From PALSA-612 sp964595575 (GTDB taxonomy: Bacteria; Actinomycetota; Thermoleophilia; Gaiellales; Gaiellaceae), in the NCBI GenBank assembly GCA_964595575.1, contig CAZQRA010000033.1, forward strand, positions 1 through 29,955: a stretch of DNA of 29,955 nt, written 5' to 3'. Shown here piece after piece: positions 16,348 through 22,611 of this stretch (the first letter of the stretch is position 1; the number at the start of each line of letters is the position of its first letter). The notes beneath the pieces were generated by a model. That model ran no database searches. It had not been told where the DNA came from and saw only the letters and a list, made by a program, of their open reading frames with translations. The translations under genes and the position numbers were made by a program.

Positions 16348-17043
16348 GTGGCCAAGGTGCTCATCGTGGAGGACGACGACATCATCGCCCAGGGTATGGC
16401 CCAGCACCTGCAGGCGGCCGGCTTCGACGCGGTGGCGGTGGGGAGGGGGGACCTGGCGCTGGCGCGGCTCCGCTACGAGGCCCCCGACGTGTGCGTCCTC
16501 GACCTCATGCTCCCCGGCCTCGACGGTTGGCGGCTGATCGAGACCGTGCGAGAGGAGGGGATCGGCACCCCCATCGTCGTCGTCAGCGCCCGCGGCACCG
16601 AGCACGACCGCGTCCACGCTCTAGAGATCGGGGCCGACGACTACCTGGTGAAGCCGTTCTCCATGAAGGAGCTGGTCGCCCGGGTGAGGGCGGCTGCCCG
16701 CCGGGGAGCGCGCGCCCAGGAGGTCCCCCGAGGGGAGCCGATCGCGATCGAGGAGCTCTTGATCGACCCCCGCCAGGTGCAGGCCTTCGTCGACGGCGAG
16801 AGCGCCGACCTGACGCCCACCGAGTTCCGCCTCCTCCACGCCTTGGCCCTGGAGCGCGGCCGGGTGGTGAGCCGCGACGAGCTCTTGCAGCGACTGTGGG
16901 GCCGTCGTCAGACGCACCGCGATCGGACCGTGGACGTGTTCGTGCGACGGCTCCGCGACAAGATCGACCGCCGCGCCTCCCGGCACACCTTCATCCAGAC
17001 GCGCTACGGCGTGGGCTACAAGCTGGAGCCGCTGCCCAAGTAG
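16348..17043 (+). CDS. phoP: PhoP-like OmpR-family response regulator
   Basis: Two-domain regulator of 231 residues. The receiver domain starts VAKVLIVEDDD, with the phosphorylation site Asp52 in VCVLDLMLPGLDGW, the conserved VSARG and the Lys of YLVKPFSMKEL. The C-terminal winged helix has LTPTEFRLLHALALERGRVVSR, HRDRTVDVFVRRLRDKI and the terminal TRYGVGYKLEP. The GTG at 16348 is preferred because the alternative ATG at 16336 falls within a likely -10 hexamer; if that promoter is wrong, the protein is 4 residues longer. Its predicted targets are the three PHO boxes in this window, including its own. Confidence 0.9.
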   Translation: MAKVLIVEDDDIIAQGMAQHLQAAGFDAVAVGRGDLALARLRYEAPDVCVLDLMLPGLDGWRLIETVREEGIGTPIVVVSARGTEHDRVHALEIGADDYLVKPFSMKELVARVRAAARRGARAQEVPRGEPIAIEELLIDPRQVQAFVDGESADLTPTEFRLLHALALERGRVVSRDELLQRLWGRRQTHRDRTVDVFVRRLRDKIDRRASRHTFIQTRYGVGYKLEPLPK

Positions 17044-17059
17044 TGCCTGTACGGGTTTT

Positions 17060-17094
17060 CCCGCATCCCGTTCTGTAGCTCTCGCGGATGCGGG
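17060..17094. repeat. 9-bp inverted repeat downstream of phoP
   Basis: CCCGCATCC (17060-17068) and GGATGCGGG (17086-17094) are exact complements around a 17-nt loop, starting 16 nt past the phoP stop. There is no T-tract, so it may be a weak terminator or an operator for the next gene. Confidence 0.35.
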
Positions 17095-17116
17095 CCGGTA
17101 GCCTGTAGGCCACGAT

Positions 17117-17434
17117 GGTGAGATCGACGCGAGCTACCCCGTTGTCTGGCGCGAGGCATCCGGCCGCTTCTACGCGGGCTCGCTCTCCCTTGGTCCGACG
17201 TCCCTCGTCCTGGACGGAAGCTCCTCCGGGACCCGGCAGGTGGTCGTACTCGACTTCTCCGAGTTGGCCGGAGTGAGGATGGCGGGGGCGGGGGAGGAGC
17301 GCCTGCACGGCCGGCCCACGCTCGTCCTCGATACGAGGTCGGGGCAGCGCATCGAGGTGGCCACGGTCACCGGGGTGGGTGGCTTGCGTGAGGTGGCGGA
17401 CATCCTCGCCTTCCAGCTTGCGAGCCGCTCCTAG
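17117..17434 (+). CDS. Small protein of unknown function, start codon obscured
   Basis: About 105 codons of coding sequence not recognised as a family. The downstream part alone opens at a GTG (17240), but the same frame upstream of it uses G/C in almost every third position and reads as a coherent protein: IDASYPVVWREASGRFYAG, SLSLGPTSLVLDG, then VVVLDFSELAGVRMAG and a C-terminal GLREVADILAFQLASRS. Beta-rich text then a helix suggests a PH-like or lipocalin-like small domain, which is speculative. No ATG, GTG or TTG occurs between the upstream stop (17099) and 17240. An ATG at 17115 is one frame off; a single missing G there would restore a normal start. It is followed after 8 nt by the CopD-like gene. 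Confidence 0.55.
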   Translation, partial: GEIDASYPVVWREASGRFYAGSLSLGPTSLVLDGSSSGTRQVVVLDFSELAGVRMAGAGEERLHGRPTLVLDTRSGQRIEVATVTGVGGLREVADILAFQLASRS

Positions 17435-17442
17435 CGCGGACG

Positions 17443-17901
17443 GTGGACGTCGTCTTCAAGGCGATCCACGTGCTCGCCGCCTGCGTGTGGGTAGGGGGGA
17501 CGGTGGCCCTCGTCTTCATCGCCGTCCCCGCCGCCCGTCGGCTGCGGGGGGAGGAGCGGGCATCGGTGCTGCGGGCCCTGGGCCGGGGCTGGCGGCTCCT
17601 GGGCTGGAGCGCGATGGCCCTGCTCGTCGCTACGGGGGCGGAGCTCGCCGTATCCGACGATGCCTTCGCGGGGGCGGGCGGCGACTTCGACGCCGTCCTG
17701 GGAGCCAAGCTGGGGCTGGTCGGCCTGCTCGTCGTGGGAGCCTTTCTCCACGACTTCGTGCTCGGGCCCAGGCTCGCCCGCCAGCTCCGAGAGGGAAGGC
17801 CTGAGACCGCCCGCCGGCCCCTCGTCCTCGTGGGCTGGGCCAACTTCGCCCTCACCGCCACGGTTCCCGTGCTGGGGGTGGCGCTCTCCCATCTAGGCTA
17901 G
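17443..17901 (+). CDS. CopD-like/DUF-type four-helix membrane protein
   Basis: A 152-residue integral membrane protein with about four spans. The first, AIHVLAACVWVGGTVALVFIAVPAARRL, has the conserved His and W-x-G pattern of CopD-like and related small membrane families. Others run around LLGWSAMALLVATGAEL, AKLGLVGLLVVGAFLHDFVLG (a further conserved His) and LVGWANFALTATVPVLGVAL. Relatives are implicated in copper uptake or heme-linked membrane functions, but its role is unproven. The GTG at 17443 follows the previous gene by 8 nt, suggesting co-transcription. A copper role would fit the nearby cupredoxin gene (19141-19563). Confidence 0.7.
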   Translation: MDVVFKAIHVLAACVWVGGTVALVFIAVPAARRLRGEERASVLRALGRGWRLLGWSAMALLVATGAELAVSDDAFAGAGGDFDAVLGAKLGLVGLLVVGAFLHDFVLGPRLARQLREGRPETARRPLVLVGWANFALTATVPVLGVALSHLG

Positions 17902-17946
17902 AAGTGGGCAACTGGGCAACATTGGTCATTTTCCTAGGAGGCCGCC

Positions 17947-19047
17947 GTGGTAGAAAGACAGCGCTCGATGCAGTACGCGCTCTTCGGGAGTGCGACAACC
18001 GGCTCGCTCGGGCATTTCGCTCGCCTCCTTGGGATTGAGCTCGAGCGAGCCGGTTTCGTTCGCTCGGACGGGGATCCTCGGGAGGCCAACCTGGTCGTGA
18101 GCCTCGTCGACCCGGAGGCGCCCAGGCCGTTTCGGCGAGGCTCCCGGGGGACCTACGTGGTGGCCCTCTTCGAGCGGCAGGAGCACCCGGAGCCGATCGA
18201 AGAGGCGCTCAAGGCCGACTACCCCATGCTCATCCGAGCTCTGGCCAACATCGTCCTCGACTACGTGCCCGGCAAGGGGGCCTGGTTCACGACCATGGAG
18301 CGGGGCCACTACGGCGTCCACGCTGAGACCGAGGAGGAGCTGGCCCGCAAGGTGGTGGAGCGGCTGGTGCCGCTGGCCAGCTCGCGCCTCGTCATCGACA
18401 ACGAGTTCCGCACCGACCTTGAGCCCGAGCTGTGGGACGGGGACGAGATCACGGAGTCGATCCGGGAGGCGGGCGTGCGCCTGGGCAAGCTCAACCTGCT
18501 TCCCAACCCCTTCCCCATCGAGGATCTCCTCTCCGAGCGCGAGCTTCGTCACGTCAAGCGCCTGTACGGGATCGGCGGGCTCTCCTACGGCAACCTCTCC
18601 GCCCGCAAGGACGAGCGCCGCTTCTGGATGAGCGCGAGCGGCGTGGACAAGACCAAGCTCGAGGTGCCGGGGCGCGACATCCTCCTCGTCTCGGGCTACG
18701 ACGCCGAGCGGGGGCGCATGGTCATCAGTGTGCCCCCTGGGATCGAGCCCCGCCGAGTGTCGGTGGACGCGATCGAGCACTGGATGATTTACCAGGAGCA
18801 TCCGAACGTGGGGGCGATCGTGCACGTCCACGCCTGGGTGGACGGGATCGAGGCCACCGACGTCAACTACCCCTGCGGTACCGAGGAGCTGGCGAGGAGC
18901 GTGGCCGAGCTCGTGCGCCGCGCCCCCGACCCTGACCACGCCATCGTCGGGCTGCGCAACCACGGCATCACCGTCACCGGCCCCAGCCTGGGGGAGATCC
19001 TCGACCGCATCGAGCCGCGGGTGCGGCGCGAGGTGCCGATGAGCTAG
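17947..19047 (+). CDS. Class II aldolase/adducin-family protein with an extra N-terminal domain
   Basis: A 366-residue protein with two parts. Residues about 195-360 form a class II aldolase/adducin domain: LYGIGGLSYGNLSAR, MSASGVDKTKL, the AIEHW segment, metal ligands HVHAW and a third His in LRNHGITVTGPS. Such enzymes use Zn2+ for retro-aldol cleavage of sugar phosphates or related chemistry. Residues 1 to about 190 (YALFGSATTGSLGHFARLLGI, EANLVVSLVDPE, GTYVVALFE, RALANIVLDYV, ERGHYGVHAETEEELARKVVERL) form a separate alpha/beta-like domain I do not recognise. The GTG start has AGGAGG five nucleotides upstream. It probably forms its own transcript, ending at hairpins after 19047. Substrate unknown. 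Confidence 0.85.
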   Translation: MVERQRSMQYALFGSATTGSLGHFARLLGIELERAGFVRSDGDPREANLVVSLVDPEAPRPFRRGSRGTYVVALFERQEHPEPIEEALKADYPMLIRALANIVLDYVPGKGAWFTTMERGHYGVHAETEEELARKVVERLVPLASSRLVIDNEFRTDLEPELWDGDEITESIREAGVRLGKLNLLPNPFPIEDLLSERELRHVKRLYGIGGLSYGNLSARKDERRFWMSASGVDKTKLEVPGRDILLVSGYDAERGRMVISVPPGIEPRRVSVDAIEHWMIYQEHPNVGAIVHVHAWVDGIEATDVNYPCGTEELARSVAELVRRAPDPDHAIVGLRNHGITVTGPSLGEILDRIEPRVRREVPMS

Positions 19048-19053
19048 GCGCTG

Positions 19054-19117
19054 GAGGCGCGTGCCTGCGCCTCGCCGGATTCAAGACCGAACGGGCCGCG
19101 GCGAGCGCGGCCCGTTC
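19054..19117. terminator. Two hairpins between convergent genes, likely bidirectional terminator
   Basis: The first hairpin has GAGGCGC (19054-19060) and GCGCCTC (19067-19073) around a 6-nt loop. The second has a perfect 12-bp stem, GAACGGGCCGCG (19089-19100) and CGCGGCCCGTTC (19106-19117), around a 5-nt loop. They separate the aldolase from the convergent cupredoxin gene. No strong T-tract follows. Confidence 0.6.
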
Positions 19118-19140
19118 TCATCGCTGGGCGGAGACCTCGG

Positions 19141-19563
19141 TCAGCGGACGACGAGGCGAGCGACCTGGCCCTTGGCGTAGTGGCCGGGCAGGTTGCAGAG
19201 GAGCAGGTACTTGCCGGGGGCCAGGGTCAGCGTCAGGCGCTTGGTCAGGCGGGGCCCGAACTCCTCGATCTCACCTTGGACGTTGACCTCCTTGGCCTTG
19301 CCGCCGACGATGGCCAGGCTCCTGGGCGGCAGGCTCGTCTTCATCACGACGAGCTCGTGCTCGATCGTCCCTGCATTGCGCACGATGAAGGTGACCTTGC
19401 CGGCCGGCGTCACCCGGACGGAGGGGACGACCTTCCACTCCTTGAGCGTGACCTTGACCTTGGCCGGCGCCTGGGTGCCGCTCGTGGACGCCTGAAGCGC
19501 CCAGGCGACTCCGGCCGCCCCAAGAGCAAGCGCGACGGCGGCAAGCGAAACGGTCCGGATCAT
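19141..19563 (-). CDS. Exported cupredoxin (plastocyanin-like) with a predicted Gln axial ligand
   Basis: Small blue-copper-type protein of 140 residues with an N-terminal signal peptide (MIRTVSLAAVALALGAAGVAWA). The copper site is visible as His69 (TIEHELVV), Cys123 and His128 (LLLCNLPGHYAKG). The fourth position, Met in most families (CxxPGHxxxGM), is Gln133 here. Gln axial ligands are known in stellacyanins and generally lower the reduction potential. It probably shuttles electrons or handles copper outside the membrane. AAGGAG lies about 7 nt upstream of the ATG. It lies downstream of a two-component system on the same strand, separated by about 180 nt, and the CopD-like gene is nearby. 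Confidence 0.88.
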   Translation of the reverse strand: MIRTVSLAAVALALGAAGVAWALQASTSGTQAPAKVKVTLKEWKVVPSVRVTPAGKVTFIVRNAGTIEHELVVMKTSLPPRSLAIVGGKAKEVNVQGEIEEFGPRLTKRLTLTLAPGKYLLLCNLPGHYAKGQVARLVVR

Positions 19564-19718
19564 CTGCGGCTCCTTTCCTGAGCGAGCAAGTTGTCGTTGC
19601 CTTCAGCCTGCCGGCTGGTCGCTCGGCTCGGTAACCCCGGAACTCGCAGTTTTCGACCCGCGAGGAAGAGCGGTTTTGCTCCCACCGGTTCTGGTAGGTG
19701 CCCCGCGTCGCGGATCCG

Positions 19719-19740
19719 GCGCCGGCGCCCCTGCCGGCGC
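19719..19740. terminator. Hairpin just after the NarL-type regulator gene
   Basis: GCGCCGGC (19719-19726) and GCCGGCGC (19733-19740) form an 8-bp stem with a 6-nt loop, ending 2 nt from the regulator's stop codon on the minus strand. No T-tract follows. It probably separates the kinase/regulator transcript from the cupredoxin gene. The 19564-19718 stretch shows no gene. Confidence 0.4.
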
Positions 19741-19742
19741 GC

Positions 19743-20393
19743 TCAGCCGCGGGGCGGCTCCGCCAGGCCGCTGCGGATGGCGTAGGCGACCGCCTGCGCG
19801 CGGTTCTTGAGGTGCAGCTTGGCGAGGATGTTCTTCATGTGGAAGTTGACCGTGTTCTCGGACACGAAGAGGGCGGCCGCGATCTCGCGGTTCGTCGCCC
19901 CTTCCGCGACGAGCTGCAGGACCTCGCGCTCGCGCTGGGTGAGGTCGTCCTCCTTCTCCCTTGCGGCTGCGTCGCGGGAGACGCGGGCGAACTCGTCCAG
20001 GATCTTCGCCGCCAGCCCGCGGGAGAGGGCGGGCTCCCCGGCCGCGATCCGGCTCAGCACCTGCTCCAGCTCTTCTTCCGACATGTCCTTGAGCAGGTAG
20101 CCCTGGGCGCCGCTCTTGATCGCCTCGAACAGGTCCTCCTCGGCGTCGGAGACCGTGACCATCACGATCTTGACCTCGGGAAGCTCCGCCTTGATCAGCC
20201 GAGTCGCCTGAAGCCCATTGCACTCGGGCATGGCGATGTCCATGAGGACGAGGTCCGGCTTCAGCCGGCGTGCGAGCTCGAGCGCCTCCAGGCCGTCTCC
20301 CGCCTGGCCGACGACGTCCATGCCCCAGGCGGCGAGGAGCCTGGCGATCCCGGCCCGAAAGAGCGCGTGATCATCGGCCAAGAGCACGCGCAT
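19743..20393 (-). CDS. NarL/LuxR-family response regulator
   Basis: A 216-residue two-domain regulator. The receiver domain (MRVLLADDHALFRAGIARLL) has the phosphorylation site Asp52 in VLMDIAMPECNG and the Lys of GYLLKDMSEEE. The C-terminal LuxR-type helix-turn-helix is LTQREREVLQLVAEGATNREI through VSENTVNFHMKNILAKLHLKNR. The ATG at 20393 lies 23 nt inside the 3' end of the kinase gene, so the pair is co-transcribed. Targets are unknown; the adjacent cupredoxin gene and the divergent arsenic operon are natural candidates. Confidence 0.93.
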   Translation of the reverse strand: MRVLLADDHALFRAGIARLLAAWGMDVVGQAGDGLEALELARRLKPDLVLMDIAMPECNGLQATRLIKAELPEVKIVMVTVSDAEEDLFEAIKSGAQGYLLKDMSEEELEQVLSRIAAGEPALSRGLAAKILDEFARVSRDAAAREKEDDLTQREREVLQLVAEGATNREIAAALFVSENTVNFHMKNILAKLHLKNRAQAVAYAIRSGLAEPPRG

Positions 20394-21801
20394 GGCTCAC
20401 CTTCGCGGCCTGCTCCAGGGGTACTCGCACGACGACCTTCGTCCCCTGGCCGGGCCGGGAGACGATCTCGAAGGCGCCCCCGATCGCCTCCGCCCGCTCG
20501 CGCATCGTCTGCAGCCCGAAGCGGGGCCAGCCCGTGCGTACCGGGCGCGCCGGGTCGAAGCCCTGCCCGTCGTCGGTCACCTCCATGCGCAGCGCGCCGC
20601 CGTCCACGTCGAGGGCCACGGTAGCGCGTGCCGCCTGGGCGTGCTTGCGCACGTTGGATAGCGCCTCCTGCGCGATGCGCATGAGCTGGATCTCCACCTC
20701 CGGCGGCAGGCGAATCCCCTCGACCGTGTCCCCGACCTGGAGCTCGACGGCGGCGTCCGTCATGCGTGCAAAATCGTCCAGGTACTTGCGCAGCCCGGGG
20801 AGAAGCCCCCTGCTGGAGGCGCGCAGGCCGAGGATCGCCTCCCGCACGTCGGTGAAGACGCGCCGCGCCGCGGTCTCCAGGTTGACGACCTCGTCCTCCG
20901 CCTCTTCCTTACGGCCCGAGGCGAGAAGCTTCTTGATGGCCAGCGTCTGGGTGTTCACGAAGCCGAGCACCTGGGCGAGACCGTCGTGCAGCTCACGCGC
21001 CAGCCGCTCCCGCTCCTCGAGCACGGCGGCGTCGAGGACGCGCGCGTGCAGGCGGGCGTTCTCGACGGCGATCGCCACCTGCTCGCCGATCCCCTCGAGC
21101 AGGCGCAGCTCGGCGGGGCTGGTCAAGGCGGCGCGGTTGCGCGCGGCCACACCCAAGACGCCCACCGCCTCGCCACGGCGGCGGAGCGGCAGGGCGCAGA
21201 AGGTGCGGAACCCGAGCTCCTGCACCGCCGGCCGCACGAAGCGAGGGTCGGCGGCGAGATCGTGGACGACCACCGCCGCTCCGCGCTCCACGGCCAGCCC
21301 CGGGAGCCCTTCGCCGGGGGCCAGCCGCGTGCGCTCGCGGAAGGCTTCCGGGCTCTCTCCCGCGTGCCGCTCGAGGGTCAACTCGCCGGACTCGCTCGCC
21401 AGCCAGACCTCGGCCGCCTCGGCCGAGGTGACGTTCAGGATCGCCCGCAGCGCCTCGTCGAGCACATCGGCGAGGTGGAGGGAGGAGCTCGCCGCCTGCC
21501 CCACGGCGAGGAAGGCGGCCAGCTCCTGGTTTCGCTGGGCAAGCTCCTCGTTCTGGTGCAGGATCCGGCGCTCGAGCCCCTCGATCACCCGGAACACGAG
21601 GAGCGAGAAGACGGTCACGGCGGCTGTCAGGGCGGCGAGGACGTAGAGGTAGCCGGGGAAGGTGTGCAGCTCCTCGTGGGCCGGCCCGCGCAGCAGGTAC
21701 GTCACGACGGCCATGAAGGCGGCGGGCGCGATGATCGTGACCCACCTGAGCCGGACGAGGCTCAGCCATCCAGGACCGAGCGCTTGAGAGGATCTGCGCA
21801 T
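20371..21801 (-). CDS. Membrane-anchored GAF-domain histidine kinase (NarX/DesK-type HisKA_3)
   Basis: A 476-residue sensor kinase. Two membrane spans lie at about 21-37 (VTIIAPAAFMAVVTYLL) and 50-70 (GYLYVLAALTAAVTVFSLLVF). A short coiled coil follows (GLERRILHQNEELAQRNQELAAF), then a GAF domain at about 105-250 (EVWLASESGEL, FCALPLRRRGEAVGVLGVAA). The HisKA_3 dimerisation domain has the phospho-acceptor in RERLARELHDGLAQVLGF, and the HATPase domain has EALSNVRKHA, VTDDGQGFD and GLQTMRERA. The frame opens upstream at 22062, but that part is shadow of arsR. The ATG at 21801 is used, 7 nt after CATACT, so the mRNA may be leaderless. The GAF domain suggests sensing of a small molecule, redox state or gas. 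Confidence 0.92.
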   Translation of the reverse strand: MRRSSQALGPGWLSLVRLRWVTIIAPAAFMAVVTYLLRGPAHEELHTFPGYLYVLAALTAAVTVFSLLVFRVIEGLERRILHQNEELAQRNQELAAFLAVGQAASSSLHLADVLDEALRAILNVTSAEAAEVWLASESGELTLERHAGESPEAFRERTRLAPGEGLPGLAVERGAAVVVHDLAADPRFVRPAVQELGFRTFCALPLRRRGEAVGVLGVAARNRAALTSPAELRLLEGIGEQVAIAVENARLHARVLDAAVLEERERLARELHDGLAQVLGFVNTQTLAIKKLLASGRKEEAEDEVVNLETAARRVFTDVREAILGLRASSRGLLPGLRKYLDDFARMTDAAVELQVGDTVEGIRLPPEVEIQLMRIAQEALSNVRKHAQAARATVALDVDGGALRMEVTDDGQGFDPARPVRTGWPRFGLQTMRERAEAIGGAFEIVSRPGQGTKVVVRVPLEQAAKVSHARALGR

Positions 21802-21808
21802 TGACGTG

Positions 21809-21868
21809 AGTATGCACCGTCCACGGCCGCTGAGAGCAGGTGAGATCATCGAGTTTTCTTGATAAAGT
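21809..21868. promoter_or_regulatory. Divergent promoters of the kinase and ars operons with a candidate ArsR operator
   Basis: On the minus strand, CATACT (21814-21809) lies 7 nt before the kinase ATG. On the plus strand, TAAAGT (21863-21868) lies 6 nt before the arsR GTG. Between them, ATCAT (21845-21849) and TTGAT (21859-21863) form an imperfect inverted repeat like the ATCAA-N-TTGAT sites of ArsR-family repressors. TTGAT overlaps the -10, where a repressor would block transcription. Confidence 0.45.
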
Positions 21869-21874
21869 GCGAGC

Positions 21875-22219
21875 GTGCCGGCCCAGCCGATCGCAGCCTG
21901 CGTCCCCATCGCCCGGGAGACCCTCTCCGCGACCGAGGCAGCCGCCCTGGAGCGCGTGTTCCAGGCGCTCGCCGACCGGCGGCGCGTCAAGATCGTCAAC
22001 ATCCTCGCCCGCGCCGGCCAGCCGGTGTGCGTGTGCGACTTCCAGGCGGCGCTCGGCCTCAAGCAGCCGGCCGCGTCCTACCACCTCCGTCAGCTCGTTG
22101 AGGCGGGGCTGATCGAGCGGGAGCCGCGGGGGACGTACTCCTACTACCGGCTCGTCCCCGGCGCGCTGGAGCGGGTCGCAAGCCTCCTCGCCGCCGGGGG
22201 ACAGGTGGCCGCGGCATGA
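21875..22219 (+). CDS. arsR: ArsR-family arsenic-responsive repressor
   Basis: A 114-residue winged-helix repressor. The metalloid-sensing pair is seen in PVCVCDFQAALG (Cys52 and Cys54), equivalent to the CVC-type alpha-3 site of arsenite-sensing ArsR proteins. Recognition helix: LKQPAASYHLRQLVEAGLIERE, then GTYSYYRLVPGAL. The GTG at 21875 sits 6 nt after a TAAAGT -10, so it is probably leaderless. It is the first gene of an arsRC-acr3 operon and overlaps arsC (ATGA). It should repress its own operon until As(III) or Sb(III) binds. Confidence 0.92.
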   Translation: MPAQPIAACVPIARETLSATEAAALERVFQALADRRRVKIVNILARAGQPVCVCDFQAALGLKQPAASYHLRQLVEAGLIEREPRGTYSYYRLVPGALERVASLLAAGGQVAAA

Positions 22220-22611
22220 GCCGCGTCCTCTTCGTCTGCGTCCACAACGCCGGCCGCTCGCAGATGGCCGAGGCCCTCTTCTCGCGGGCGGCGGCCGGGC
22301 GGCACGAGGCGCGCTCGGCCGGCAGCGCTCCCGCCGGGCGCGTCCACCCCGAGGCGGTGGCGGCGATGCGCGAGCTCGGCGTCGATCTCGGCGACCGTGC
22401 GCCGCGCCGGCTGGAGGCGGCGGACGCCGAGTGGGCGGAGGTGGTCGTGACCATGGGCTGCGGCGACGCCTGCCCGGTCCTGCCCGGCCGGCGTTACCTC
22501 GACTGGGATCTTCCCGATCCCGCCGGCCGGCCGCTCGAGGAGGTGCGCCGGGTGCGCGACGAGATCGCCCGCCGGGTGCAGGCCCTGCTCGCGGAGCTCG
22601 ACCGGGCATGA
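22216..22611 (+). CDS. arsC: Arsenate reductase, low-molecular-weight phosphatase fold
   Basis: Reduces arsenate to arsenite in the cytoplasm. The 131-residue protein has the phosphatase P-loop CVHNAGRSQ (Cys8 through Arg14, CX5R) and a C-terminal redox pair in MGCGDACPVLPG (Cys82 and Cys86), followed by the DWDLPDP loop. The C-x3-C spacing differs from the Cys82/Cys89 of the classical thioredoxin-linked enzyme; MGCGDACP is common in actinobacterial-type ArsC, from memory. ATGA overlap with arsR, and an ATGA at its own 3' end where acr3 once began. With acr3 damaged, the arsenite it makes would need another exporter. Confidence 0.92.
   Translation: MSRVLFVCVHNAGRSQMAEALFSRAAAGRHEARSAGSAPAGRVHPEAVAAMRELGVDLGDRAPRRLEAADAEWAEVVVTMGCGDACPVLPGRRYLDWDLPDPAGRPLEEVRRVRDEIARRVQALLAELDRA

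Noticed and set aside
17905..17920. Tandem repeat TGGGCAAC twice before the aldolase gene
   Set aside because: Only two 8-bp units with no symmetry or known regulator; too short to call an operator.
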